Assembly (NCBI GenBank): GCA_030634675.1
Contig: DAOWAH010000104.1
Location: forward strand, 1-6,324
DNA from: Fidelibacterota bacterium
GTDB taxonomy: Bacteria; Marinisomatota; Marinisomatia; Marinisomatales; TCS56
Length of the DNA stretch: 6,324 nucleotides
Direction of reading: 5' to 3'
This document shows, in pieces, positions 1 through 6,324 of the stretch (positions are counted from its first letter, which is position 1; the number at the start of each line of letters is the position of its first letter). The position numbers and the translations under genes were made by a program. The notes under the pieces are model-generated. The model ran no database searches and was not told the origin of the DNA. It saw nothing but the letters and a program-made list of their open reading frames with translations.

Positions 1-115
1 AGGCTGCATGAGCGCCGTAATTAAAACCACCCCCATCAACATAACGGGTACCAGTAGCAGATATAATAGTATCCTTAGTATAATTTCCGAAAATTACTAT
101 ATCATAACTTTTCAC
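1..115 (-). CDS. PfkB/ribokinase-family sugar kinase, N-terminal fragment (cut by window edge)
   Basis: The first 38 codons of a gene that leaves the window on the left. The start is a GTG at 115..113, preceded by AAGGG at 128..124 with 8 bases between; no in-frame ATG lies just upstream. The translation begins MKSYDIVIFGNYTKDTI and continues to a GGGFNYGAHAA segment. This is the start of the PfkB fold: a beta strand, a G-N-x-x-x-D turn whose Asp15 normally contacts the sugar, then a glycine-rich motif at about residues 28-30. The family phosphorylates sugars or related alcohols with ATP in the cytoplasm. The motif is GGGxxxGA rather than the GGCPAN-like form typical of IolC (5-dehydro-2-deoxygluconokinase), so a canonical IolC is unlikely. 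From memory it resembles the PfkB kinase in the Thermotoga maritima inositol locus (TM0415). It sits 36 bases after the OPA transporter stop, so it is probably the next gene of the operon. Family is fairly sure; substrate is unknown. Confidence 0.75.
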   Translation of the reverse strand, partial: MKSYDIVIFGNYTKDTIISATGTRYVDGGGFNYGAHAA

Positions 116-123
116 AGGATATT

Positions 124-128
124 CCCTT
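124..128 (-). promoter_or_regulatory. Ribosome binding site deciding the GTG start of the kinase
   Basis: The coding strand carries AAGGG inside an A-rich run, 8 bases before the GTG at 115..113. A nearby ATG at 135..133 reads only seven codons to a TGA in another frame, so the GTG with this Shine-Dalgarno-like site is the sensible start. Confidence 0.55.
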
Positions 129-151
129 TTTTCATATTAATTAGCAGATTG

Positions 152-1492
152 CTATTCTCTAACTTTTACGCGCCACAGTGTTGCTGCCAGAATCATTGAA
201 GCAACAGATGATCCGATCCAGTAAATAATTACCGGTTTGAAATTGTATGTAAGTACACCGTCGATAGCTGCAGAGTTTTTATCTATGAGAAATCCACTGA
301 TTTGATCCTGTAAACCAGCAAGCATATAGCTGAAGAAACCGATAAAACCCATTGCAGCTCCTGCTGCATTACGGGGTGAAATATCAATAGCGAATAAACC
401 GCCTAGAACTGCCAATAAGCCACTGAGCGTAAAACCATAAACAAAGAAAGCAGTTGTTAATAACACAACATTACCGGGTGGACTATAAAATATTACAAAT
501 AGTGCTAATATCTCAATTATGCCAAAAAACAGAGTAACCGGGGGTCTCCGGGCAGAATAGAATTTATCTGAAATATAGCCATAAGCTACGCAGCCAATAA
601 TACCGGCAAAAGTATTTAGACTGAGAATCGCACCACTTTCCATCAGCGAATAACCCTTTGCTTCCTGCAGATATAAAATCCCCCAGCTATTGATAGCATA
701 CCTGGTCATATACATGGTGGCTGATGCTAATCCCAATATCCAAATAGCGGGCATTTTGAGGATTTGAAGCTGGGCTTTCTTAGTTTCAAGAGTTTTATCA
801 TCAGCTACACCATGGTCGTTTTTCCAATCGGCCACAGCAGGCAAACCCAGCGTCTGGGGACGATCCTGCAAAACCATGTATATGCCGAACGCTACCAATA
901 TACCAAAAAGTCCCGGGCCTACAAATCCGGCCTGCCAGCCCCATAAAGCAACGATTGAAGCTGATACCAGAAATGTAAGTCCTTCACCTATGGCATGGGC
1001 GGTACTCCATATTCCATAGATAAGGCCGCGTTCTTTATTACTGAACCAGTTAGCAAGGGACACAGCGCCGGTGGGTGCACCAAAGCCCTGAAACCAACCA
1101 TTCAATCCCCACAATATAATCCACACCAATAGTATTGTAGACCCCCCCATTGCAATATTTAGCAAAGATGAGATAATTACACCAAAAGCAAAAAAGCGTT
1201 TCACATTGGCATGATCCGCTAAAAAACCATTAGTCAATTTTCCCAGCGCATAGGCATATAATAAAGCCGATCCAATATTACCTAGATCCATTGCCGTAAA
1301 TATTCCATTATCAATCAACGGTTTTTTTACCACATTCAATGCTAGTCTTAAGGGATAGGCCAGACCATAACCAACCGTTATTGCCAGCATTACATTCAGA
1401 CGATACTTTTTATACAGCTTATCAACAACATTCTTATCTTGAATTTCAGGCATGTCTTTGCCTGTGGCAAAAAATCGCAAGGGATTAAACAT
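152..1492 (-). CDS. OPA-family MFS transporter (GlpT/UhpT-like organophosphate:phosphate antiporter)
   Basis: A 446-residue, strongly hydrophobic inner-membrane protein with the length and two-half layout of 12-helix major facilitators. Landmarks match E. coli GlpT as I recall it: GWFQG (132-136) and NKERG (152-156), IWSTAH with His166 where GlpT has a conserved His, DRPQTLGLP (210-218) leading into the central loop, and a late NAAGAAMGF stretch (375-383). Arg49 and Arg264 fall where GlpT has its two phosphate-binding arginines (Arg45, Arg269), suggesting that phosphate or phosphoester binding is kept. The family exchanges glycerol-3-phosphate, hexose-6-phosphate or phosphoglycerate for phosphate; UhpC-type members act as sensors. 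The GTG at 1498 is an alternative start, but ATG 1492 has GAGGTG just upstream and is preferred. It lies 32 bases after the dehydrogenase stop in the same direction. Substrate is unknown; a phosphorylated cyclitol or sugar phosphate is a guess from context. Confidence 0.88.
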   Translation of the reverse strand: MFNPLRFFATGKDMPEIQDKNVVDKLYKKYRLNVMLAITVGYGLAYPLRLALNVVKKPLIDNGIFTAMDLGNIGSALLYAYALGKLTNGFLADHANVKRFFAFGVIISSLLNIAMGGSTILLVWIILWGLNGWFQGFGAPTGAVSLANWFSNKERGLIYGIWSTAHAIGEGLTFLVSASIVALWGWQAGFVGPGLFGILVAFGIYMVLQDRPQTLGLPAVADWKNDHGVADDKTLETKKAQLQILKMPAIWILGLASATMYMTRYAINSWGILYLQEAKGYSLMESGAILSLNTFAGIIGCVAYGYISDKFYSARRPPVTLFFGIIEILALFVIFYSPPGNVVLLTTAFFVYGFTLSGLLAVLGGLFAIDISPRNAAGAAMGFIGFFSYMLAGLQDQISGFLIDKNSAAIDGVLTYNFKPVIIYWIGSSVASMILAATLWRVKVRE

Positions 1493-1495
1493 AGA

Positions 1496-1501
1496 CACCT
1501 C
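1496..1501 (-). promoter_or_regulatory. Ribosome binding site deciding the ATG start of the OPA transporter
   Basis: GAGGTG on the coding strand, with its GAGG core 5 bases before the ATG at 1492..1490. It overlaps the alternative GTG start at 1498..1496, which has no comparable site of its own upstream. This argues for the shorter 446-residue product. Confidence 0.55.
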
Positions 1502-1524
1502 GTGTTACGGGGTTATTAACAATA

Positions 1525-2544
1525 CTAATTTCCAAAATATTCCTGTCGAATTTCTGCTACTTTTACCGGACGATTTTCAGCCAGCGATTTTCTGGCAGCC
1601 AAACCGATCAATATTGAAACCAGTCCAGATTTACCATCCGCAGTAATTGTACCGTTTCCTGAAATGGCTGCAAAAAACTCATTCACTTCCAGACGAAAAG
1701 AATCCTGGTAGCGCTCCAGGAAAAAGTCCAGTGGTCGCTCCGAAAGGGTGCCATCGGCTGTCATCATTGTAGAGCGCGTGGCCGTGTTATTTTCAGCAGT
1801 AATGCTGCCTTTTGATCCAAACAGTTCAATCCGCTGATCGTAACCATATACGGCCTCGCGACTATTATCGATTACTGCCAAAGCGCCATTTTCCAGCGTC
1901 AGTGTCGTGATGGCCGTATCCACATCGCCGACTTCACCAATCGCCGGATCAATCAGGACCGCACCAGCAGCATAGACCTCAATCACTTCGCTGCCGGAAA
2001 GATAGCGAACCATGTCGAAATCATGGATGGTCATATCGAGGAAAATACCACCAGAATCTCTGACATATTCCGCGGGTGGCGGCGATGGATCGCGAGCAAT
2101 TATTTTAACCATATATAAATCACCAATCTGTCCCGCTTCATAAACATCCTTGAGATGACGGAAATTGGGATCGAAACGGCGGTTAAAACCAATTTGTAAA
2201 TTGACACCGGCAGTGGCAACCGCATCCAGGGCTTCTTGAATGCGTAATGGATCCAGAGCTATGGGCTTCTCGCAGAAAATATGTTTACCAGCCTCGGCAG
2301 CCTGGATAATCTGTTCCGCATGGAGAGTCGATGGTGACAAAATAAACACTGCATCGATTTCAGGATCGCTGAAAATCGCCTCCGCATCCGGAACCACGTT
2401 GAGCTGGTGGCTGTGAGCCCAACAGGCATCTATATACGGATCAGTAATCGCCGCGATATTTACCCCGGGAATCAAGAGGAGATTGTTGCAATGGATCTTT
2501 CCAATCCGGCCAGCGCCGATAATTCCAACATTGATTGATTTCAT
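1525..2544 (-). CDS. iolG: Inositol 2-dehydrogenase (Gfo/Idh/MocA family), canonical-looking copy
   Basis: A 339-residue cytoplasmic oxidoreductase expected to oxidise myo-inositol to 2-keto-myo-inositol (scyllo-inosose) with NAD+, the first step of inositol catabolism. The N-terminal Rossmann fold has GAGRIG at 10-15 and Asp35 at the end of the second strand, which favours NAD over NADP. CEKP at 91-94 holds Lys93; Asp170 and His174 in FLDMTIHDFDM complete the Lys/Asp/His set matching Lys97, Asp172 and His176 of Bacillus subtilis IolG. Segments typical of inositol 2-dehydrogenases are present: GFNRRFDP (119-126), RDPSPPPAEY (151-160), DNSREAVYGYDQR (226-238). The ATG overlaps the TAA of the preceding dehydrogenase as TAATG and only a weak GTGAG-like site precedes it, so translation is probably coupled. 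Length is normal for the family. Activity on scyllo- or D-chiro-inositol, or D-glucose, is possible. Confidence 0.88.
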   Translation of the reverse strand: MKSINVGIIGAGRIGKIHCNNLLLIPGVNIAAITDPYIDACWAHSHQLNVVPDAEAIFSDPEIDAVFILSPSTLHAEQIIQAAEAGKHIFCEKPIALDPLRIQEALDAVATAGVNLQIGFNRRFDPNFRHLKDVYEAGQIGDLYMVKIIARDPSPPPAEYVRDSGGIFLDMTIHDFDMVRYLSGSEVIEVYAAGAVLIDPAIGEVGDVDTAITTLTLENGALAVIDNSREAVYGYDQRIELFGSKGSITAENNTATRSTMMTADGTLSERPLDFFLERYQDSFRLEVNEFFAAISGNGTITADGKSGLVSILIGLAARKSLAENRPVKVAEIRQEYFGN

Positions 2545-3548
2545 TAATTTAGTCTCACTGGCTTATTTAATTTTAGTGACTGTTGTGCGGCTACTGCAAC
2601 CTGTACGGCTTTAAAAGCATCATGACCATCGACAACCGGTTTTTCTCCGGTTTCCAAACAATTGATAAATCCATTTAATTCGGCAATATAGGCTTCTTTA
2701 TAGCGTTCGACGAAGGAATAGAACGGTTGATCCATAAACACGCCATCTTTACGACTTACAACAACAGCTGTAGGCCTGCGGTTTTGCGCCCGGATACTTC
2801 CTTTAGATCCCAGTACTTCCACCTGCTGATCATAGCCATAGTTGGTCTCTCGGCAGACTTCGATTATGGCAACCGTCCCATCGGACAGCTTAAGTGTCAG
2901 CAGCGCCGTATCGATATCGCCCAATTCTCCAATTTTCGGATCGACCAGGTTAGCGCCGCAGGCATATATTTCTTCAACATTGCTCCCGGTCAAGTATCTG
3001 ACCATGTCAAAATCATGGACACAAAAATCCATAAATAGCCCACCGGAACCAGGAATAAATTTCAAGTCTGGCCGTTTTGGATCACGGTTGGTCATATTGA
3101 TGATGTGTGGGTCTCCAATCCCACCTGATTCCACTGTCTGCCGGACCTTTAAAAAATCGGGATCAAAGCGGCGATTAAATCCGACTTGCAGGATAACACC
3201 GGCTTTTTCGACTGCATCAATGGCCTTTTGAATCGAATCGGGATCAAAAGCGATTGGCTTCTCACAAAAGATTTGCTTCCCCGCTTCTGCCATCAAAGTA
3301 ATCATCTGAACATGCGTGTCCGATGGGGTCGTTATAACAACGGCATCAATTTCCGGATCGGAGGTTATGGCCGTGATTTCCTGTGATCTGACTGGAATTC
3401 CAACTTTTTCCGCCCAGTCAAAATCCAATTTTAGATCAACTACTGCTTTCAGATTTATCTGGGGAAAATTTGCTAAAATATTTTCAGCATGCATTTTGCC
3501 GATGCGACCGGCGCCTACTAAACCAAAAGTTATTTTCTTATTACTCAT
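2544..3548 (-). CDS. IolG-like dehydrogenase (Gfo/Idh/MocA family), diverged second copy
   Basis: A 334-residue paralogue of the next gene downstream; by eye about half the residues are identical (not computed). The Rossmann motif GAGRIG is at 12-17 and Asp38 ends strand two, again favouring NAD. CEKP at 95-98 gives Lys97, and Asp174 with His178 in FMDFCVHDFDM keep the catalytic set, so it should be an active cytoplasmic oxidoreductase on a polyol ring or sugar. It differs where IolG enzymes are usually conserved: RDPKRPDLKF (156-165) replaces the PPPAEY-type loop, FCVHD replaces MTIHD, and VCRETNYGYDQ (231-241) replaces DNSREAVYGYDQ. These changes near the expected active site suggest a different stereoisomer or inosose as substrate. 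The gene starts 14 bases after the binding-protein stop with only a weak GTGA-like ribosome site; an in-frame TAA upstream rules out a longer product. Family is certain; substrate is inferred from context. Confidence 0.85.
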   Translation of the reverse strand: MSNKKITFGLVGAGRIGKMHAENILANFPQINLKAVVDLKLDFDWAEKVGIPVRSQEITAITSDPEIDAVVITTPSDTHVQMITLMAEAGKQIFCEKPIAFDPDSIQKAIDAVEKAGVILQVGFNRRFDPDFLKVRQTVESGGIGDPHIINMTNRDPKRPDLKFIPGSGGLFMDFCVHDFDMVRYLTGSNVEEIYACGANLVDPKIGELGDIDTALLTLKLSDGTVAIIEVCRETNYGYDQQVEVLGSKGSIRAQNRRPTAVVVSRKDGVFMDQPFYSFVERYKEAYIAELNGFINCLETGEKPVVDGHDAFKAVQVAVAAQQSLKLNKPVRLN

Positions 3549-3562
3549 TTCACTATCATTGT

Positions 3563-4528
3563 TTAATTATTTGTTAATGAAGCTGCCGTTATCAGCTCAA
3601 TTTTTACCGGTATTTCAGCCGGAATAATTTGTCCCTGCAGCAAAGCCCAAGCCTTTTCCAAGGCAACTTTACCCATATCGTAAGGGTGCTGAGCAATTGA
3701 TGCTGACATCCGTCCTTCGGCAATAGCCTGGCGTCCATCTGTGATCGCGTCAAATCCGACCACCACAATTTCACCGGTTTTATCCATGGCGGAAATAGCT
3801 TCCACCGCTCCCAGCGCCATCATATCGTTGCAGGCGAACAAGGCCTGAACACCGGGATGGGATTGAAGAATATTCTGGAACACATTATAGCCCTGGTCGC
3901 GCTCCCAGTTGGCGGTTTGCGATGCTACTAATGTGATCCCGGATTGGTTCATGAGTGCTTCATGAAAACCCTTTAACCTGGCATCACCGGTTTCATGACC
4001 GGGAATGCCCTCCAGAATTGCTACTTTGCCGACGCCCCCCAATTGCTCGATAATATAGCGACCAGCAATTTTACCACCATCAACATTATCAGACCCGATA
4101 AACCCGGCAATTTTACCGCTGGATTCTTTCAGAGCTTCAGCATCCACCCTGGTATCAACAATGATCACCGGGATATTGGCCTGATTGGCTTTCACGATAG
4201 CCGGGATGATCTCTTTGGATCCGCTGGGTGTCACACAGATTACAGCTACTTTACGCTGAATCAGATTCTCAATGATCTGCATCTGCTTTTCCACGTCAAC
4301 TTCGCGCTCAGCCGCCTGTACCAGCAGATTTATCCCAGATTTATCCGCGGCATCTTTAGCCCCTCGCTGCATATCGATGAAAAAAGGATTGTTCAGCGTT
4401 TTCATTACAAAGGCAACCGTAGGACCAGTTGCGTCGGATTGTTTTCCCCTTTGACAACCAAATATTAATATTACGATCAAGCTAGCGATGATGATTGATA
4501 ACAGTGGATACTTTATAATTCTTTCCAT
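3563..4528 (-). CDS. Sugar/cyclitol ABC transporter substrate-binding lipoprotein (RbsB-like, CUT2)
   Basis: A 321-residue type I periplasmic-binding protein that captures the substrate outside the cytoplasmic membrane and delivers it to the permease. A positively charged start and hydrophobic stretch (about 7-23) end in the lipobox IFGC, with Cys25 the likely lipidated residue; Phe at position -2 is a little unusual. The mature part follows RbsB: NNPFF (46-50), VDTRVD (124-129), GDARLKGF (181-188), FACNDMMALGA (231-241), VGFDAITDG (257-265) and SIAQHP (277-282). Thus Asn47, Phe49, Phe50, Asp125, Arg127, Arg184, Asn234, Asp260 and Gln280 occupy positions that bind sugar hydroxyls in RbsB. An Asp-Thr-Arg stands where RbsB has Asp-Arg. 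The ATG at 4528 overlaps the permease TGA (TGATG) and has AAGGAG 9 bases upstream; a TTG one codon earlier is less likely. The dehydrogenases downstream suggest inositol as ligand; ribose or another pyranose or furanose cannot be excluded. Confidence 0.9.
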   Translation of the reverse strand: MERIIKYPLLSIIIASLIVILIFGCQRGKQSDATGPTVAFVMKTLNNPFFIDMQRGAKDAADKSGINLLVQAAEREVDVEKQMQIIENLIQRKVAVICVTPSGSKEIIPAIVKANQANIPVIIVDTRVDAEALKESSGKIAGFIGSDNVDGGKIAGRYIIEQLGGVGKVAILEGIPGHETGDARLKGFHEALMNQSGITLVASQTANWERDQGYNVFQNILQSHPGVQALFACNDMMALGAVEAISAMDKTGEIVVVGFDAITDGRQAIAEGRMSASIAQHPYDMGKVALEKAWALLQGQIIPAEIPVKIELITAASLTNN

Positions 4529-5475
4529 CAATTTTTTCTCCTTTTCAGGGTCATGTCAACCAGAACCGCAATAATAATCACCGAACCGATAATGGTCTGC
4601 TGTAAAAATGATGACACCCCCAAAAGGTTGAGGCCATTGCGTAAAACGCCCATAATCAGCGCACCGATCAATGTTCCCATTACCCGGCCTTCACCGCCCA
4701 TCAAGCTGGTTCCGCCGATTACAGTTGCGGCAATCGCATCCAGTTCATACATGATACCAGCAATCGGCTGGGCTGAGTTCAACCGGGCTGTTAGAATAAC
4801 AGCCGCCAAACCGGCGAGCAGTCCACAGATTCCATAGACAATTATTTTATAAACTGCTACATTGATTCCAGACAAGCGGGCGGCTTCCTCGTTACCGCCG
4901 ATGGCATAGACATAGCGGCCTAGCTTAGTTTTGGTCAGAATGAAATGCGCGATCAAATACACTACTATCATGATAATTATTGAGGTCGGTATAGAAAAAA
5001 TCTCCCCATTAGCCAGGAAGCGGAATTCAGCCGAAAATCCTGAGATCGGACGTCCGTTGGTGTACATCAAAGCCGCACCGCGGGCCACGCTCATCATACC
5101 CAGTGTCGATATAAATGGCGGTAGTTTCCCGTAAGCAATCAATAATCCGTTGATGCTACCACAGGCCAGCCCGACCAGCAAGCCTATTGAAATGGCCAGT
5201 GGTATCGGCAGGCCGGCACTCAAGACACTGGCCAACACTACTCCTGAAAAGGCCATGATTGAACCCACCGATAAATCTATCCCAGCTGTAATAATAACGA
5301 AGGTCAAGCCGACGGCGATAATCGCGTTGATGGCGGTCTGCTGAGCAACATTAAGCAGGTTGGAAACTGTGAGAAAATGAGGTGTCAGAATCCAGAAAAA
5401 CACGATCAGAAGCAGCAGACCCAGCAGGGTGCCAAACTGGCGACTGGGATGGGCCAACAAACCCTTAAGCTTCAC
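4528..5475 (-). CDS. Sugar/cyclitol ABC transporter permease (RbsC-like, CUT2)
   Basis: The membrane channel of the ABC importer; two copies normally pair with one double-domain ATPase. With the GTG start at 5475 the product has 315 residues, close to E. coli RbsC (321). It is hydrophobic throughout, with family landmarks GIDLSVGS (65-72), LPPFISTLGMM (118-128), the cytoplasmic TKLGRYVYAIGGNEEAARLSG (starting near 183), which probably contacts the ATPase, and AATVIGGTSLMGGEG (249-263). The first membrane helix starts near residue 14. The GTG overlaps the ATPase stop by 11 bases and has GGGGAG 5 bases upstream. Longer readings from ATG 5523 (331 residues) or TTG 5544 (338) would overlap the ATPase by 59 or 80 bases, have weak ribosome sites, and add a basic tail without family counterpart. 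The stop overlaps the next gene as TGATG. Function is confident; the exact start is less so. Confidence 0.9.
   Translation of the reverse strand: MKLKGLLAHPSRQFGTLLGLLLLIVFFWILTPHFLTVSNLLNVAQQTAINAIIAVGLTFVIITAGIDLSVGSIMAFSGVVLASVLSAGLPIPLAISIGLLVGLACGSINGLLIAYGKLPPFISTLGMMSVARGAALMYTNGRPISGFSAEFRFLANGEIFSIPTSIIIMIVVYLIAHFILTKTKLGRYVYAIGGNEEAARLSGINVAVYKIIVYGICGLLAGLAAVILTARLNSAQPIAGIMYELDAIAATVIGGTSLMGGEGRVMGTLIGALIMGVLRNGLNLLGVSSFLQQTIIGSVIIIAVLVDMTLKRRKN
4538..4543 (-). promoter_or_regulatory. Strong ribosome binding site for the binding protein, inside the permease gene
   Basis: AAGGAG on the coding strand, 9 bases before ATG 4528. It lies within the last codons of the permease gene and is the best Shine-Dalgarno match in the window, which fits the usual excess of binding protein over the membrane parts. 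Confidence 0.7.
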
Positions 5476-6324
5476 CGACACTCCCCAGGGCACAGAATAG
5501 GATTTTCTCCTGATCAAATTCATCACGCTTGAACTGCTCAACAATGGATCCGTTATGCATGACTAAAATGCGATCGCTGATTGATAACAACTCCGGTAAA
5601 TCGGATGATATGACAATAATAGCCACCCCCCGGGCAGTTAGTTCATTCATCAGTCGGTAGAACTCCTGCTTGGACCCTACATCAATTCCTCTGGTCGGCT
5701 CATCAAAAATGAAAATATCGGCTTGACTGCACAGCCATTTACTTAGCACAACTTTCTGTTGATTGCCACCACTCAAATTCAATGTTAGCTGATCCAAGCT
5801 TGTTAATCTGATACCAAGCTCACGGCAGTGGCGATCGGCGGTAGTTTCCTCAGCCCGTTTATCAATCACACCCCATCGGGAAAAGCGTTTCAAATTTGGC
5901 AAGGTGATATTTTCTTTGACCGACATGGTCATAACCAATCCCTGGGACTTACGATCCTCGGTTAAAAACCCAATTCCGTTGGTAATAGCTTCCCGGGGAG
6001 ATTTCAAGTTGCAACGCTGATCATGAATAAAAATGTCGCCGGAATCGATCGAATCAACTCCAAATAACACCCGCGCCAATTCCGTGCGACCAGCCCCTAA
6101 AAGTCCGGCAATGCCGATTAACTCACCTTTTTGCAGTGAAAAACTGATCTTGTTCAAGCGACCCTGCCGCGACAGGTTCTCGACCTTGAAGACTTCTCCA
6201 CCCAAGGTTGGTTGTTCGCGAATAAAACTTTCGTTTAATTCACGATTAACCATCATCCGAATCAACTCTTCCCGGCTGGTTTCTCCAATCAATCTGGTTC
6301 CGACACACTTACCGTCTCGTAGAA
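5465..6324 (-). CDS. Sugar ABC transporter ATP-binding protein (RbsA/MglA-like), C-terminal part, cut by window edge
   Basis: The last 285 residues of a double-domain ATPase that usually has about 500; the reading frame is open to the right edge, so a TTG at 6292 is not a true start. Visible first is the tail of the first nucleotide-binding domain (LRDGKCVGTR, then SREELIRMMVNREL), followed by the whole second domain. Numbering from the edge: Walker A-like GLLGAGRT at 73-80, the subfamily motif TEDRKSQGLV at 121-130, signature LSGGNQQK at 183-190, Walker B IFIFDEPTRGID at 203-214, and the switch region ISSDLPELL at 238-246. The Walker A lysine is Arg, as is normal for the second domain of the RbsA/MglA/XylG group, so ATP hydrolysis is expected mainly in the unseen first domain. 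It powers uptake of the ligand through the permease encoded next. The TAA stop overlaps the probable permease start by 11 bases. Confidence 0.92.
   Translation of the reverse strand, partial: LRDGKCVGTRLIGETSREELIRMMVNRELNESFIREQPTLGGEVFKVENLSRQGRLNKISFSLQKGELIGIAGLLGAGRTELARVLFGVDSIDSGDIFIHDQRCNLKSPREAITNGIGFLTEDRKSQGLVMTMSVKENITLPNLKRFSRWGVIDKRAEETTADRHCRELGIRLTSLDQLTLNLSGGNQQKVVLSKWLCSQADIFIFDEPTRGIDVGSKQEFYRLMNELTARGVAIIVISSDLPELLSISDRILVMHNGSIVEQFKRDEFDQEKILFCALGSVGEA
5481..5486 (-). promoter_or_regulatory. Ribosome binding site supporting the GTG start of the permease
   Basis: GGGGAG on the coding strand, 5 bases before GTG 5475 and inside the last codons of the ATPase gene. It is the best-placed such site near the permease N-terminus; the upstream ATG 5523 and TTG 5544 lack an equivalent. 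Confidence 0.5.

Noticed and set aside
112..135. ATG at 135 as the start of the gene after the OPA transporter
   Set aside because: It reads only seven codons before TGA; the GTG at 115 in another frame gives a clear PfkB N-terminus.
8..199. Plus-strand 63-codon open frame at the left edge
   Set aside because: It is antisense to the kinase start and the end of the OPA transporter gene, and its translation resembles no family.
1493..1524. Possible terminator or operator between the dehydrogenase and the OPA transporter
   Set aside because: The 32-base gap has a few short GTTA/TAAC inversions but no stable stem followed by a T run, and no convincing promoter boxes.
2727..3627. Several plus-strand open frames of 66-129 codons opposite the first dehydrogenase gene
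   Set aside because: All are antisense shadows of a gene with intact family motifs; their translations are low in recognisable structure and overlap each other in different frames.
3995..4468. 157-codon plus-strand open frame opposite the binding-protein gene
   Set aside because: It lies fully antisense to a well-supported gene, its translation shows no recognisable domain, and no ribosome site or partner gene supports it.
6085..6108. Walker A lysine replaced by arginine in the ATPase, possible loss of function
   Set aside because: The GxxGAGRT form is normal for the second nucleotide-binding domain of RbsA/MglA/XylG-type proteins, so it is not a sign of decay.

Overview
The window reads as one continuous stretch of a minus-strand operon, transcribed right to left, with seven genes and almost no non-coding DNA. 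In order of transcription they are: (1) the C-terminal part of an RbsA-like sugar ABC ATPase (runs off the right edge), (2) an RbsC-like permease, (3) an RbsB-like substrate-binding lipoprotein, (4) a first IolG-like dehydrogenase, (5) a second IolG-like dehydrogenase, (6) a GlpT/UhpT-like OPA-family major facilitator transporter, and (7) the first 38 codons of a PfkB/ribokinase-family kinase that runs off the left edge. No RNA gene, mobile element, repeat array, CRISPR, convincing promoter or terminator was seen. The longest gap between genes is about 36 bases.

The content suggests a catabolic operon for a cyclitol, most likely myo-inositol or a stereoisomer. The CUT2-type ABC system would import the free cyclitol, and the dehydrogenases would oxidise it to inosose-type ketones. 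The kinase and unseen genes to the left would carry the product onward. The OPA antiporter is the odd member: its family carries phosphorylated solutes in exchange for phosphate, so the locus may also take up a phosphorylated compound. The substrate assignment rests on the second dehydrogenase (1525..2544), which looks like a classical inositol 2-dehydrogenase. The first dehydrogenase (2544..3548) is a diverged paralogue with its catalytic residues kept.

Junctions are tight: the ATPase and permease probably overlap by 11 bases, permease/binding protein by TGATG, dehydrogenase/dehydrogenase by TAATG. Several start codons had to be reconsidered (GTG for the permease and kinase, ATG for the binding protein and OPA transporter).

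The organism cannot be named from this. Base composition is moderately AT-rich by eye, the binding protein is a lipoprotein, and GTG starts are used. These fit many anaerobic or environmental bacteria (Firmicutes, Thermotogae, Spirochaetes, Calditrichota-like lineages). None of the canonical iolB, iolC, iolD or iolE genes is visible, so the downstream pathway is open.
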